Assembly (NCBI GenBank): GCA_018894105.1
Contig: CM032128.1
Span: forward strand, 27,923,299-27,987,298
Source: Jacaranda mimosifolia
Lineage: Eukaryota > Streptophyta > Magnoliopsida > Lamiales > Bignoniaceae
Direction: 5' to 3'
Length of the DNA: 64,000 nucleotides
The translations under genes were made by a program, and so were the position numbers. Positions 44,285-56,332 of the stretch are shown here, piece after piece. The notes beneath the pieces were generated by a model. The model did not search any database, was not told the DNA's origin, and was given only the letters and a program-made list of their open reading frames with translations. Positions within the stretch are counted from its first letter, which is position 1. Every line of letters begins with the position of its first letter.

Positions 44285-47200
44285 ACCCCCCTCCCACCCC
44301 CTCCTTAAAGGAATCTGGTCCCCAAATTCCATCTAACATTCATGAAGATTCGTAATAGCATCTAGGCATTTTAGGCTTAGAGAAGAGATAGATACAGGCG
44401 TATCTCCTCTAAAGTTTAGATACTGAGATTGAGAGGATTATATAACGCCTAGGTTCTAACTTCAAGATAAAATGGATGGATATAAGAAGGTGAGGCAGCC
44501 TTCAAAATCATACGTAGTTTCTTGAAATACGATGCACATAAACTATACCTTAGATAACATAATTTAAACTCGATACGTCTTTCCTAGTAATGGCGTAGGT
44601 GCAATTTTAATTAATCAATCTTCGATTAGACTTCGTAATTTGCTTTTCCTTGCCTTCGCAAGGTATCTAGGATTAATTTCTTGTTCTCAAAATAATTCTG
44701 AACATATTGTTGATCACATCGTTTTCTATATACTTTTCGTGCTTTTTCTAGCATGTGGGTTCTTTATGCTAGGTGTCGCCATAAAATTCATGAACTATTT
44801 TTAAATTTGGTTGGGATGGACGGAAATCATCCTCAATTTGAAAGAGGTGGCTAGATGCTTTCTTTTCACTTTGAATCTCTGGTTATTTCCTTAATCTACC
44901 CACACTTACTTGAGCCTTTCATTTTTTCTTTAGGTATTTGGAGTTGCCTTCCATACCTCATGTCTAGCAGGCTCATCTACTCCTATGTCTTGAGTCTTTT
45001 CAATGCCCATGAGATTAACCCCCTCATGATCCCATATTCATGTTGTGGCATAGAGGTAGTCGATATTTTCTTCAAGGAAGGATAGAACTGGTATCAAGAT
45101 GAATCCATCTCGTTCATCCTTGAGATTTTCTACACCTCTTCACTTATTCGAAGATTAGCCCGTTTCCTTTATTTCAATCAGCAGATCAACGACTTTAGGA
45201 AGATCATATTTGGCACGAATTATCAAAGCCTAAGAAATCTTGATGCTAGATATATTCTTCAATCTTCTTCAGTTTATTGTGATGCCTACTTTGGTATGAT
45301 CAACTTCTATTTCCTCTCAAGGAGTCATGTGCTTTGCAATACTTCAATTCTAAATAGAACTTCCATTTGCAAATTAGATGTATAACTTTATCCTTCTCAT
45401 TCTTGTGATTCGAATGTCTATACTTAGATAATATACTATAACCCATATTTTTACAGGAAGTTCCATTAACTTACAAGAAAGATCTTGTTTTAGTAAGGTA
45501 ACCTAAAGTGACAAGCATATGTTCTTAAGGGAATAATTTTGCACGTAGGATTTAAGTTTTCTTAGAGTACCTATGATCTCTTTTCTTGTAATCAAATTTT
45601 GGTTGAGAGTATAGACGCATAGAATAATTTGGTACCATCTATAAGGGCAGTAATAACTAGCACAAGTCAATTCTCTCCTTCATTTCATAGGATCTCTTCA
45701 TATCTTTTCTCATGTATTAAGATCGCCAATTCTTCCTTATTCAAATGAATCAGCATCCCCATCTCCTAGAAAAATCTTGAATACACCTGGGATATTAACA
45801 GACAGAACTTAAAAGACTTTGTATTTCTAATATCTCTCCAGTTAGTCTTTTATCGTCTAAAAATCTAGATTTTAGTAGGGTCACTTTGCTATTTTTGGTT
45901 GACTATAACCTTGATCTTGGAAGGATTATCTTGATGTTCCTTTATGGTGTTACATACCTTTAAGTGCACATTTTTCCCAATCGATAATCCAACAATTGTT
46001 TCCATTCATGGTACCCATCTTTTAAGGTATGAGGTAATCCTCAACATATCTCTTGTTCTAACTTCAAATTATAGGTATTCTTAACTCAACTTGACCTTGA
46101 ATAGACTATAGACCCTTACAATGAGCTAAATAGTTACGTGAGCAAGGTGTTCCAGTTGACACCTAATCCAAATCGGTATCAATAATTTCATGGTCCCTTC
46201 TTGATACTCAGAGGTTCATTCACCTTTTCTAATCAATGCTTTTATGCTCTAATTACCAGTCTCTTCATAACCTTTGGTGAATGGATTCCAAATACCTGTG
46301 GCGTTCTCCATAAGGTCTTTTATAATACTTTTATAGTTACTTGGCCTGGTCTTATTTATTAATAACCCGCATAGGCATCATTTCGCCACAACCAAAATCT
46401 TATCCTACCTTGTCTTGTTTTATAATCTATTCATGAGATTGTCGTGAGAGAGTTAACGTCATTGTCTGTCTTTTCTCGAATGTCTCTGGTTATAGCATTT
46501 GCATTGTGGTATTTGAACAGGCCCATTTGATTAATTGACAACTGTATGTGGTAACATATCAATCTATGTTTACGTCTTCTGATGCATTAAGATATTGGAC
46601 TTTAAAAATTGATCCTAGAGTAATGGAGTCTCCTCTACATAATACAAAAACTGCTATATTGTTGTAGAGCATATAGTACTTGAATACATGACAACGTTCT
46701 TACAATTCAAACCGGTGCATATAATTACACTTGTCCACAAGCTGCCGACAATGCATATATGTATATGTGCATATATATATGTCTATCTAATCTTTAATAG
46801 TACTATAACTTTCTTTATTAGACTTATTAAGTGTTAAATCAACATTAGAGACACTACTTTATTTTTGAAGCTACGAGATACCAAAATAAGGTGTAAGACT
46901 TTGGAGTTCAATTATTATATCCATTTGTAGTTATACACTAGCCTTACCTACAATTCTATCGGTGTGTGCATACGAATCTCATTCTCAAAGGTATTAAGGT
47001 TTTTAATAAAAGTTAAGAGTGTTTCATCTTTCTTCTCAGATTATTAAGGCGTTTCCTCAAAGCTTCATATCTCATGGGTAGTCATACCATTCAAGTTACG
47101 ACCATAAGTATATGTCAAACATCATTAATCCTGACTGTTATCCCCAGTATCAAATTCAACTCCATTTAAATCAACCGTCTGCTCGACAAGTTAGGTAGCT

Positions 47201-48072
47201 CAAGCATCTATACGTGATATACATACACATTCCCAAATATTTTCTTTCAAATCCTTCTTCGTTGATTTCTACATCCCTACCTGGTATTCGCCTTTAAGAC
47301 TCCACTACTAACTTTAGATGCCTTCTACATCCTTCAACAAACGTTATCCTCTTTTTATCAAGTCATAATGTTTCCTTTACAACTTCATCCTTATGGGCAA
47401 TTTTCTTTCGTTTTATTTGTTGTCATCTTATGCTCATACTAATGAGCTTCTTACTATTTATGAGTTAATTCCCCAAACATTCAATTTGTAACTAGACACA
47501 CATATCAATCATATTTTCTTAAAAGATTTCCTTATGGGAAATGTTCATTATTTCCCCCTCAAATACCATGACGCAGTTATACCAATCAACTCCATAGTTG
47601 AAGTATTGATTCCCTTGAAATGACAATACCCTAGGGGCCTATGGCCTCAACTATATGTAAAAACCAAAGTACCGATTGCTCCCAAATAATCTTTAGCTTC
47701 CCAAGCTCCATTATCACAAATACACCAACACCACAATAAGATACCAAGAATATCATTCCACCAAACATCATGGTCTTAAAAGATATCTGCACAGGGAATA
47801 CTCCCTATTTTTGCCCTTGATATTACAATGCAATTACACCGGTCAACCCTATTACTAGAATTACCTTTCACGTCCTTCGGATTGAGCATTATCCTAGAAA
47901 TTCATGTCCTAATCAAATTTCAGAGTCATGCTTAATCTTCGCTAACCAAAACTTTCATGTCTCATTCAAATCTTAAACTCAAACTTACTCTCCACTGGTT
48001 AAACCTCTCATATTCTGAGAATCATATCCTAGCATAGCTCATGTTTCCAAACCTAAGCTCTGATACCGCCTT
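44285..48072 (-). other. Internal region of element A, non-coding
   Basis: 3.8 kb with only short ORFs on both strands. I looked for RT (YVDD or FDD), integrase and CCHC motifs and saw none. The polypurine tract at 44287-44307 (GGAGGGGGTGGGAGGGGGG on -) and primer site at 48057-48068 (one base from TGGTATCAGAGC) define the limits. Confidence 0.65.
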
Positions 48073-50937
48073 TGTAACACCTTAACCGAGAGGTATTTGC
48101 TCCCATATGAGGCGCTACTCAAATCTATTCCACAAGTCTTCTAAATAACAGAAAATACATTTCTTAAAAATCCAAAGTATTTAATTTCTACAACAAACCT
48201 CCAACAAAGGTACAACCATAAGTCGAAATATCAAGATTCACACATAGCACTTCCATCACCTTATGTGTTACTTGGGTTAGTCTATTTTTTTCACTTGTTC
48301 TTATCTGAGGTAAAGAACGGAAAATAACAATGAAACAATGTAAGTCCAAATGACTTAGTGAAATAGTTAAGCAATAATAACAAAGTGACAATTTTACAAA
48401 TACCATATAAGAGACATATAGAGGCATTAAGATTTCCAAGAGTGATGAGAAAAGGTTTTAGTCACAATTTTGGGTAATCCATCTCACCACCGTCCCATAA
48501 TAGTGATGAGACTTCAAAAAATTCACTATCTCTCACCGAGGATTAAATCTCGAGGCATAAGAATCAACATATCAATTACTTTCATAATGTTGATGTTGGT
48601 AGTTCTCTTATCTTGTCACTCCACTTTCAAAATCTCAAAATCCTTATCCCTCCAAGTTTCGAGTGATCACCTTGGATATTTAATGTTTATTCATTTATTT
48701 ATTCATTTGTTTATTAGGCATGGCTAGCCACATGTCTAATCCCTCTCACATGTGGCTACCTCCAGCCAGCCTACTGAGTAGGGATTTTGTGCAACGCGCA
48801 CAAGTATCGACCGAAAGATCTATCACTGCGAACCATTCCGCCCAGTTGTCTTTCGTAACTGATCCCAGGGCCCACCCCTAAGGGTATTATTTATCTGTGT
48901 ACATCATGTACTATGTCTAACAGCATTTAAATACTTCAAATCACCATGTTAAGCATGTAACCATGGATTCAGCCCAAGCTGGCTTTAAGCTAGAATAGTG
49001 GTAAATATATATATATATATATATTTTTTTTAAATCACTTTTCAGCTTCCTTAACATAACTGTCAATTTCAGATAAAGCGATATTAATAAATATCAATAA
49101 AAGCGCTCAGTATAAAAGGGTGATAGGGAGTACTATTTTCAACACATAGATTAGAAGGAAGCAAACAACCAAGATATAATAACATGTATATATGTTCTTT
49201 CCCCAACAAAAGAATCTCATACTAATGAGTATAAACTCATCTGATGTACTCAATGGAATTCCTAGTCGTTGGTCTCTCAAGTCCTGGCTTTCTAGTCAGT
49301 CTGAGAACTGTCATAAGATAACTCGGATTATTATTCTATCAATTCTCTGAATCTTAATTATAAATATGGTTAATGTTTTATCAGCTCAGGGTTATTCGAA
49401 TATAAATTTGGTGATTTGACTTCATATCCTGATACTTAAGATAGTCAAATATGATAATCCTTAGTTGTTAGGATAGTCCATGTTCTTAATTCCTAATCAA
49501 ATCAAAGTTTAGAATAGAACAACCTAAACCAATCATTGTGTTGATTTCTGGATCATAATTCTTAAATAGCTATTTCCAACAACTCCGTTCAGTACTTTAC
49601 TTATATTTTACAATCACTTAACAAAGGTCAAGGTTTCCAGATTAGTTGGGTCTTATGAGTCCATCAGGTCCAAGTTAAATAATCTATTTTCGTTCTAATA
49701 TTCATATAACTTAATCTTTGGGTTGGGCTCAATTAAATTTCATTTATATAGCATACCCTATTATTCTAAATTAACATTTCTTAAGTTACTAAGTTTAGGT
49801 TTGATAATCAGCTTGCTCAATACTTCTAATAGGTTAAATTAATTTTAGTAATCTTAGTTCATAAAGTAATTAGATTTCGATCTAAAAATTCAATTACACT
49901 TAATAAAGTAATTGAATTAAAATTTGATTATTGAAAATAACCCAAACTAGATTGAATCGAGATCTAATCTCAAGCTAGGAACAACCTAGATGGACTCAAA
50001 ATCACATTTTAAGCCCACCGTTAGACTATCGCCGCCGCCGCTGTGGTCTGCCGCCAAAGGTGGAGGCCACCACCATCCACAGGTGTGCCTCGAGGAACCC
50101 AGTAGAATGCCCCAAATAATTTTTGATTCTGACAATGATAGGCCGATCAATTGGCCGTTCGAAGCTGTGGCCAAACCCTAACCTTCCGCCATCCACCACC
50201 ACCGTTAATTCTCCCACCACTGCTAGTCAAAACCTAACATTAGGACCACCACCAAACTACCAAGCATTTCCAACTAGAACCTAGTAGAGCCCTTCCAGTT
50301 TCCACCATTGGAAACAGCGAAACCGCCAAGCCCATTGTGCTCCCCTATCGTTCCTCATTTCCTAATGAATTCTTCAGTAGTTTTCAATGTTTTTGGTAGG
50401 AAATTAATCTTTGAGCTAAGGAAAAGTTGTTTGTGAGGTTAGTTTAGTGTTTTCCGGCCATTCACTAGTAGTCCGAAGGTTGGGTAAACTTTGGGTCATT
50501 TTTACGAATTAAATGAATTAATGTCCTTAGTCCTACATATAATAAACATTTTTCAATTCCTTCATTTTTACCCCAAAACTATAAACCGCCTTCAATTGAG
50601 CCCCCATAACTTTTAGATCGACTTCAGTTTGACCCCTAAGTTACAATTAAGTCCTTCAATTTTTATTTCTCACACATTGGCCCCTAACATTTATGTTTTT
50701 GGCAAGTAAGTCCAAATATAATTATTTTAAAGTCCTCCAACTTTTAACTTGCCCACATTCACCCCCTAAACTTTATAATTTTAAACAATCCAGTCCTTTT
50801 CTTATTTACAATTAAATCCCTCACTTGCAAATATTTAGTTCTAGACTTTAGTTAAATTTAATCCAAATTTAGTCTAACTAAACTTATCGATATTACATTT
50901 TATTATATTTTAGGATTTCAAAATTCGGGGTGTTACA
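48073..50937 (-). repeat. 5' LTR of element A
   Basis: 2865 bp, TGTAACACCTTA to GGTGTTACA on +. Relative to the other LTR it lacks about 12 bp near 48256 and has gained an (AT)n run at 49004-49024. GTAAGTCCAAATGACTTAG is at 48340-48358. Confidence 0.88.
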
Positions 50938-51014
50938 ATTAGGGATAACAACCTGCTTCAACTTAAGTAAACTACGAGAAAAAGGTTAAGTACATGCCAT
51001 AACTGATCCCATAA

Positions 51015-51688
51015 TGTTGAAACATAGGATTATCTATTGTGAAAACTATGAAATAATAGTAAAGAAATTCAGTGAAAACTGATAACAATATTTAACGTAG
51101 TTCGGCAATGTGCCTAATCCACTCGACAAAGAAAGGAATTTATTAATTTCAATCAAGGTAGCAAGTACAAACTTTTGTCTCATAAATCTCATGTGAATAC
51201 CTAACACCCACGTTCTAAACTTCGTCTCAAGAAACTATCTCAAAAGCAGTCTAGAAACCCTCGTGTTTTGTCTGTGTTAATTTATCCCGGAAGAAAAGAC
51301 CGAATTTATAGCCCAAAATTGAATCCTAGGCCCATTGGACTTGTGTCTCATGTCGGGCTTGCATACTTGCGCCCCAGCGTGCACAACTTTGATTGTGCTG
51401 AGAAAAGCGTGTCTCGCGCGCCTTGGCATGGAAAACATGCACCAAGGAACACGAACATAGAATGTCGCGCACCCGAGCATGGCAACCTTGCGCAAGTCGC
51501 TATGCTATCCGCCCAATTTTTGCACAGAGCAACAACCCCCGCGCACATCCCCTCATGTCCAGTATGCCGCGTGCTGCCAGCACGCATCAAGGTGTGCTTT
51601 GGTGCTCGTTTTGCCAGCTCAACTCCATTTCACTCCGTTTCTTTTGTTTCTTGTTAGTTTTACCCCAAATTTCAAGGCAAAATCAACA
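51015..51688 (-). repeat. 3' LTR of the copia element
   Basis: 674 bp, TGTTGAAACATA to AAAATCAACA on +. It carries an open C-rich stretch at 51350-51640 that gives fortuitous ORFs on both strands. Confidence 0.88.
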
Positions 51689-51779
51689 ATTCTCCACCTT
51701 GACTTGAAATTCACCATCCATCTTCTTTGTCCCTGCCCCCAAGAGGGCCTATTATCTGAGTTTGCAAATATTAATTAAA

Positions 51780-52559
51780 TCCAAGCAATGCTCGAATTTG
51801 ATTCATGAAATAACTTTAGTTAACACGTCTGCCAGATTATCTTTAGTCCCAACCTTGTCAACCAGAATGACACCTTGAGACATTATATCCTGTACAAAAT
51901 GATACCTCACGTCAATGTGCTTTGTTCTCTCATGAAAAGCTTTATTCTTTGACAAGTGTATGGCACTCTAACTCTCAAAAAATATTGAAGTAATATTAGA
52001 ATCCATACCCATATCCTTAATCAGCCCCTTTAGCTAAATACCGAAGCGATGTACTCAGCTTCTGTTGTGGACAATGCAATTGATGACTGCAAAGTTGCCT
52101 TCCAGCTTATTATACAACTCAAAATACAAAACATATACCCAATCATGAACCTTATGCTGTCCAAATCTCCTGCATAATCCCATCCACATAGCTAATAATT
52201 CTAGTAGTAGAATTTAATTAATTATACCTCAAACATCTATCTGCAGAGCCTCTCAGATACCTTTTGATCCATTTCAAAACTTGCCAATGAGTCTTTCCTG
52301 GCTTGCGCATGTACTTGCTCACAACACTGACTGCATATGAAATGTCTAGCCTAGTACACACTATGGCGTACATCAAGCTACCCACTGCACTAGCATACGT
52401 CACATTGGACATGTGTTCCACCTCCTCCTCAGTACTAGGTGATAGATCTAATGAGAGCCTGAAATGAGATGCAAGCGGCGTATTAATTTGCTTGGACTTA
52501 TCTATCCCAAATCGTTCAAGTACTTTTTCAATGTAACTTTGTTGAGATAAGTACAACAA
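51780..52559 (-). pseudogene. pol: RNase H of the copia element
   Basis: The frame 52559-52218 begins LYLSQQSYIEKVLERFGID and includes SAVGSLMYAIVCTRLDISYA and HWQVLKWIKRYLRGSADRCL, a standard copia RT/RNase H junction. The tail is broken, but at about 51930-51800 on - HIDVRYHFVQD and DNLADVLTK, the usual copia C-terminus, can be read. Confidence 0.9.
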
Positions 52560-53265
52560 TCATGGGTGTCTATCCCGGATGATCTCCATGCCCAATATCT
52601 TCTTTGCACCACCCAAATCCTTTATCTCAAATTCTTCACTTAACTGAGCTTTTAGATTGTTGATCTCATATATGTTTCTAAAGGCAATCAACATATCATT
52701 AACGTGCAATAGCAAATATATGAGAAGGCTATCAGTACACTTTTTATAACATACATAGCAATCGTAAATGCTTCTAGTATATCCTATCTTGGAAATAAAA
52801 GCATCAAACATTTTATACCATTGCCTAGGAGACTACTTCGAGCCATATAAAGACCTCTTCAAAAGACATGCTTGATTTTCTTTCTCAGAATAATGAATCC
52901 CTCTGGTTGGCTCATGTAGATTTGTTCCTCCAACTCACCATGTAGAAACGTTGTTTTCACATCCATTTACTTAAGCTCCATATCAAACAGAGCCACCATA
53001 GCAAGTAAAACATGAACAAAAATATGTTTTACAACTGGGGAGAATATCTCATGGAAGTCAACTCCCTCTCTCTGAGTAAAGCCCTTAGCAATGAATCGCA
53101 CCTTGTATCTAGCATCTTCAACCCCGGGAATCCCTTCTTTTTTCTTGTAGATCCATTTGCAGCCTACAATCTTCTGTTGTTCAGGTACATTAACTAGCTC
53201 CCATGTGCTATTTTCTTGTGTAAAGACTCCATCTCTTCACTCATAGCTATTGTCTATTTATCAGA
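52560..53265 (-). pseudogene. pol: Reverse transcriptase of the copia element
   Basis: On - WELVNVPEQQKIVGCKWIYK opens the domain near 53200, followed by RYKVRFIAKGFTQREGVDF. The frame 52811-52560 holds the catalytic region as LLLHVNDMLIA, where YVDDM is expected: Tyr is His, and the first Asp codon GAT is AAT. EFEIKDLGGAKKILGMEI follows. Stops near 52970 and 52850 add to the damage. Confidence 0.9.
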
Positions 53266-53599
53266 ATCTGGTTAGGAAATGGCCTCCTTGAATGTGAATG
53301 GATCATTACCCATAAACTCCTTAGCCGAACTCAAAGCATAAGCCACCAAATCTGAATATGCAAATCGTTGCGGTGGTTTAATCTACCTTCTTTCTCTATC
53401 ACAAGCCAAATGATAGTTCTGTAGTGAATTGTTTTCCTATTGTTGATTAAGTGATAATGAATTTTCATCAGTTTCATCTATCACCCCCTTTGAAACTTGT
53501 GGAGTATCAATTTCAATCTTCACCTTCTCTTTAACGCCATGTTGACTACTTTTGGGCTACTCCACCTTCTTCATCATAGCGGGCTCATCAAATATTATG

Positions 53600-54480
53600 C
53601 CTTTATTAATAATCATCTTAAAGCTCTTGTCATCGTTACATCACAAACGATACCCTTGACTCCATCTGCATAGCTTAGAAATATAGACTTCCTAGCCCTT
53701 AGCTCAACCTTTTCATCCTGGACACGAGCATAGGCTAGACGCCCAAATACTCTCAATTTGAGTAATCAACAGGAGACCAGACCAAACTTTCATTGGTGTC
53801 TTGCAGTCCAAAGTAGTCGATGGTGACCTATTCACCAAATAACAAGTAGTGTTAATCATTTTTGCCCAAAAATCATTAGACAATCTAACATTAAAGAGCA
53901 TGCATCTAGCTCTTTCCAAGATAGTCGTATTCACTCGTTCTACAACTCCATTCCGCAGTGGTGTATGTACAACTGTGTGATACCTCATAATTCCTTCTTT
54001 ATCGTAGAATTCCTAAAATTCCTTGTTGCAGAACTCCAATCCGTTGTCAGTCCTCAAGCACTTTATCTCCTTTCCTGTCTGCTTCTCTATTAAAGTTTTC
54101 CATTTTTGAAGTTGACAAACACCTCATCCTTATGCTTCAGCATGTATACCCATACTCTTCGTGAGAAGTCATCAATGAATGTCAGCATGTACCTAGCACC
54201 TCCCTTTGAAGGAACCTGATAAGGACCCCAAAGATTTGAGTGAATGTAATCCAAGGTGCCCATGGTCCTGTGAACTGCAGTGCCAAATTTCACCCTATGT
54301 TGCTTGCCAAGCATACACTACTCGTAAAAATCCAGCTCTCCGATCTTCTCTCCGCAAAGCAAACCTCGTTTACTCAATTCTGACATCCCCCACTCATTCA
54401 TATGCCCAAGCTGCATATGCCATAATCTCGTAGTATCATTGACTAATGAAGAAACCATTGTATTACCAGAAACTGTGTTG
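53600..54480 (-). pseudogene. pol: Integrase of the copia element
   Basis: The frame 54314-54090 reads GKQHRVKF, then LDYIHSNLWGPYQVPSKGGA, with the first catalytic Asp region, and FIDDFSRRVWVYMLKHKDEV. The frame 53988-53713 continues with HTPLRNGVVERVNTTILERA, containing the catalytic Glu, and WAKMINTTCYLVNRSPSTTL. Between them several frameshifts occur. A pre-integrase zinc-finger remnant lies at about 54480-54330. Confidence 0.9.
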
Positions 54481-54949
54481 CCTTATAATATGTAAAGGTC
54501 ATTCCGCTTGTCTCCTTTCATGATAAGCAATGCACCTTTAGAAACCTACAAAACTCCATCTCAAGCTATATATTCACAACCATTCTTGTATAGAGCGCCT
54601 AGCAATATCATATTTTTCTTCAGATTTGGAACATAATGCACATCTGTTAAGGTCCTTACTAAACATACTATCGTGCATTCTGATACAAACTGAGTCAATT
54701 CCTACAACCTTGTAAGAAGCATCATTTTTCATAAGCACTTTACCACCATCGTATTTCTAATATGTGGTAAACCAATCTTCTCATGGGCACATGCAGTAGG
54801 AACAGCCACTATCCAAAATCCATTCAAAGCTTAGTAAAGTTTCAGCAATGTTGAGAACAAGCCCACCATCAGACTTATCCTCAACAACTCCTGCAACATC
54901 ATCTCATTTCTGATCAGAAGTTTCACCTACACCATTCGCCTTTCCTTGT

Positions 54950-55653
54950 TCTAGATAATTTCATTTTTAATGCCCTTTTCCACCGCATCTAAAACACTTG
55001 TCACCATTTCCAGGCTTGGTTCGAGACTTCGATCGGCCTCTACTCCTTCCACTTTCTCTCGATCTCCCTTTCGACACCAATCCTTCCCTACTTTCACCGC
55101 CATTGTTGCCCAGGACATGTTTTCTCAATTCGTTGGAATTTAATGAGGCCTTCTTATCCTCCATTGAAATTTTATCTCTTCTGTACAGCAAAGTAGTAAC
55201 CAAATGCTTCAAACAATTTTGGCAGAGAACACAAAAGAATTAATGCTTGGTCTTCATCTTCAATTTTAACATTTATAATAGCGAGATCCAGTATCACCTT
55301 ATTGAAATAATAAATATGCTAAGTAATAGATATACCTTCCTTCATCCTCAATGTGTATAACCGCTATTTCAAATATAGTCGATCCATCAGGGGCATTGTC
55401 ATATAGAGACTCAAGCTACTTTCTATGGCGACCTCTCTCAATACGTTATCTGCCAATGATAACACTAGAGTACCGTAAGCCTTCGCCATAAACTCATCCT
55501 TTTCTTTATCTATCAATATCTCTGGTAAGGAATCTTTGTCATTTAATGCTCTCATAAACCTTGTTGACACAGGAGGGCGTGAACCTTTATCGTCCACAGC
55601 CCAAAGTCATTTTTACCATTGAATTTCTCTACCTCGTACTTTATGGCTGACAT
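54950..55653 (-). pseudogene. gag: gag of the copia element
   Basis: ATG at 55653 lies 28 bp after the 5' LTR and gives MSAIKYEVEKFNGKNDFGLW, the usual start of copia gag (UBN2 family). The frame shifts near 55560 and continues in 55597-55364 (FMAKAYGTLVLSLADNVLRE, then MDRLYLK). Near 54980 the zinc knuckle CFRCGGKGH is kept after a basic Ser/Arg-rich stretch. Stops and frameshifts break it. Confidence 0.85.
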
Positions 55654-55680
55654 CTAATCCAATCTACCCCAATACCAATT

Positions 55681-56332
55681 TGTTAAAACTCAGAAGGATC
55701 TATCGCGAAAACTATAAAATAATAGTAACGAAATTCAGTAAAAAGTGACAAAGATATTTAACGTGGTTTGGTGATGTGCCTAATCTACCAGACAAAGAAA
55801 GGAATTTATTGATTTCAATCAACGTAGAAAGTATAAACTTTTATCTCAAAAATCTCACGTAAACACCTAACACCTTCGTTCTAAACTCCGTCTCAAGAAA
55901 CTATCTCAAAAGCAATCTAGAAACTCTCGTATTTTATCTGTGTTAATGTGTCCCATAAGCAAACACCGAATTTATAGCCCAAAAATAAGTCTAGGGCCTA
56001 TTAGGCTTGCGCCCCATGTTGGGGCGTGCATAACTTGCACCCCAGTGTGCACAACTCTGTTTGTGCCTAGAGAAACACATTTTCCACGCCTTATGCAAAA
56101 AACTTGTGCCAGGGCCCATGGACACAGGATGCCGCAGGCCCGAGCGTGGCAACCTTGTGCCAGGGCACGCTGTTCTAGTATTGCCCCCTCGCGGGTGTAT
56201 GTTATGATGTTGTTCGTTTGGTTTCTACCAAGTAGAGTGTGTCAGGGTGTGCTCTAGTGCCCGTTTTGCTCGCTCAACTCCGTTTCTTCCATTCCTTTTC
56301 AATTTTACCTAAATTTCAATGCTAAATCAACA
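55681..56332 (-). repeat. 5' LTR of the copia element
   Basis: 652 bp, TGTTAAAACTCA to TAAATCAACA on +. It differs clearly from the other LTR (for example in 55980-56280), so the insertion is not recent. The adjoining primer site on - reads TTGGTATTGG, only partly like the tRNA-iMet type. Confidence 0.85.

Larger units (their letters stand above)
41435..50937 (-). mobile_element. Long-LTR element A inserted in the X LTR, no recognisable genes
   Basis: 9.5 kb with 2.85-kb LTRs at both ends and a 3.8-kb internal region. The target duplication is ATCAG (41430-41434) and ATTAG (50938-50942); the uninterrupted X LTR reads ATTAG, so one copy has mutated. On - a primer site (CGGTATCAGAGC, 48068-48057) and a polypurine tract (44307-44287) sit where expected. 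With LTRs this long and no gag-pol, it fits the large retrotransposon derivative class. Confidence 0.88.
51015..56332 (-). mobile_element. Ty1/copia element inserted in the X LTR
   Basis: 5.3 kb with LTRs 51015-51688 and 55681-56332. The flanks are CATAA (51010-51014) and CATAG (56333-56337). On - the order is gag, protease (not resolved), integrase, RT and RNase H; integrase before RT defines copia. A purine run AAGGTGGAGAA precedes the 3' LTR. All ORFs are broken. Confidence 0.93.

Noticed and set aside
44855..45085. 76-aa ORF on + in the interior of element A
   Set aside because: Wrong strand for the element, no domain, and simple hydrophobic composition.
51268..51778. Overlapping ORFs on both strands rich in Cys, Arg and His
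   Set aside because: They fall in the C-rich part of the copia LTR, are not kept in the sister LTR at 55940-56257, and show no domain.
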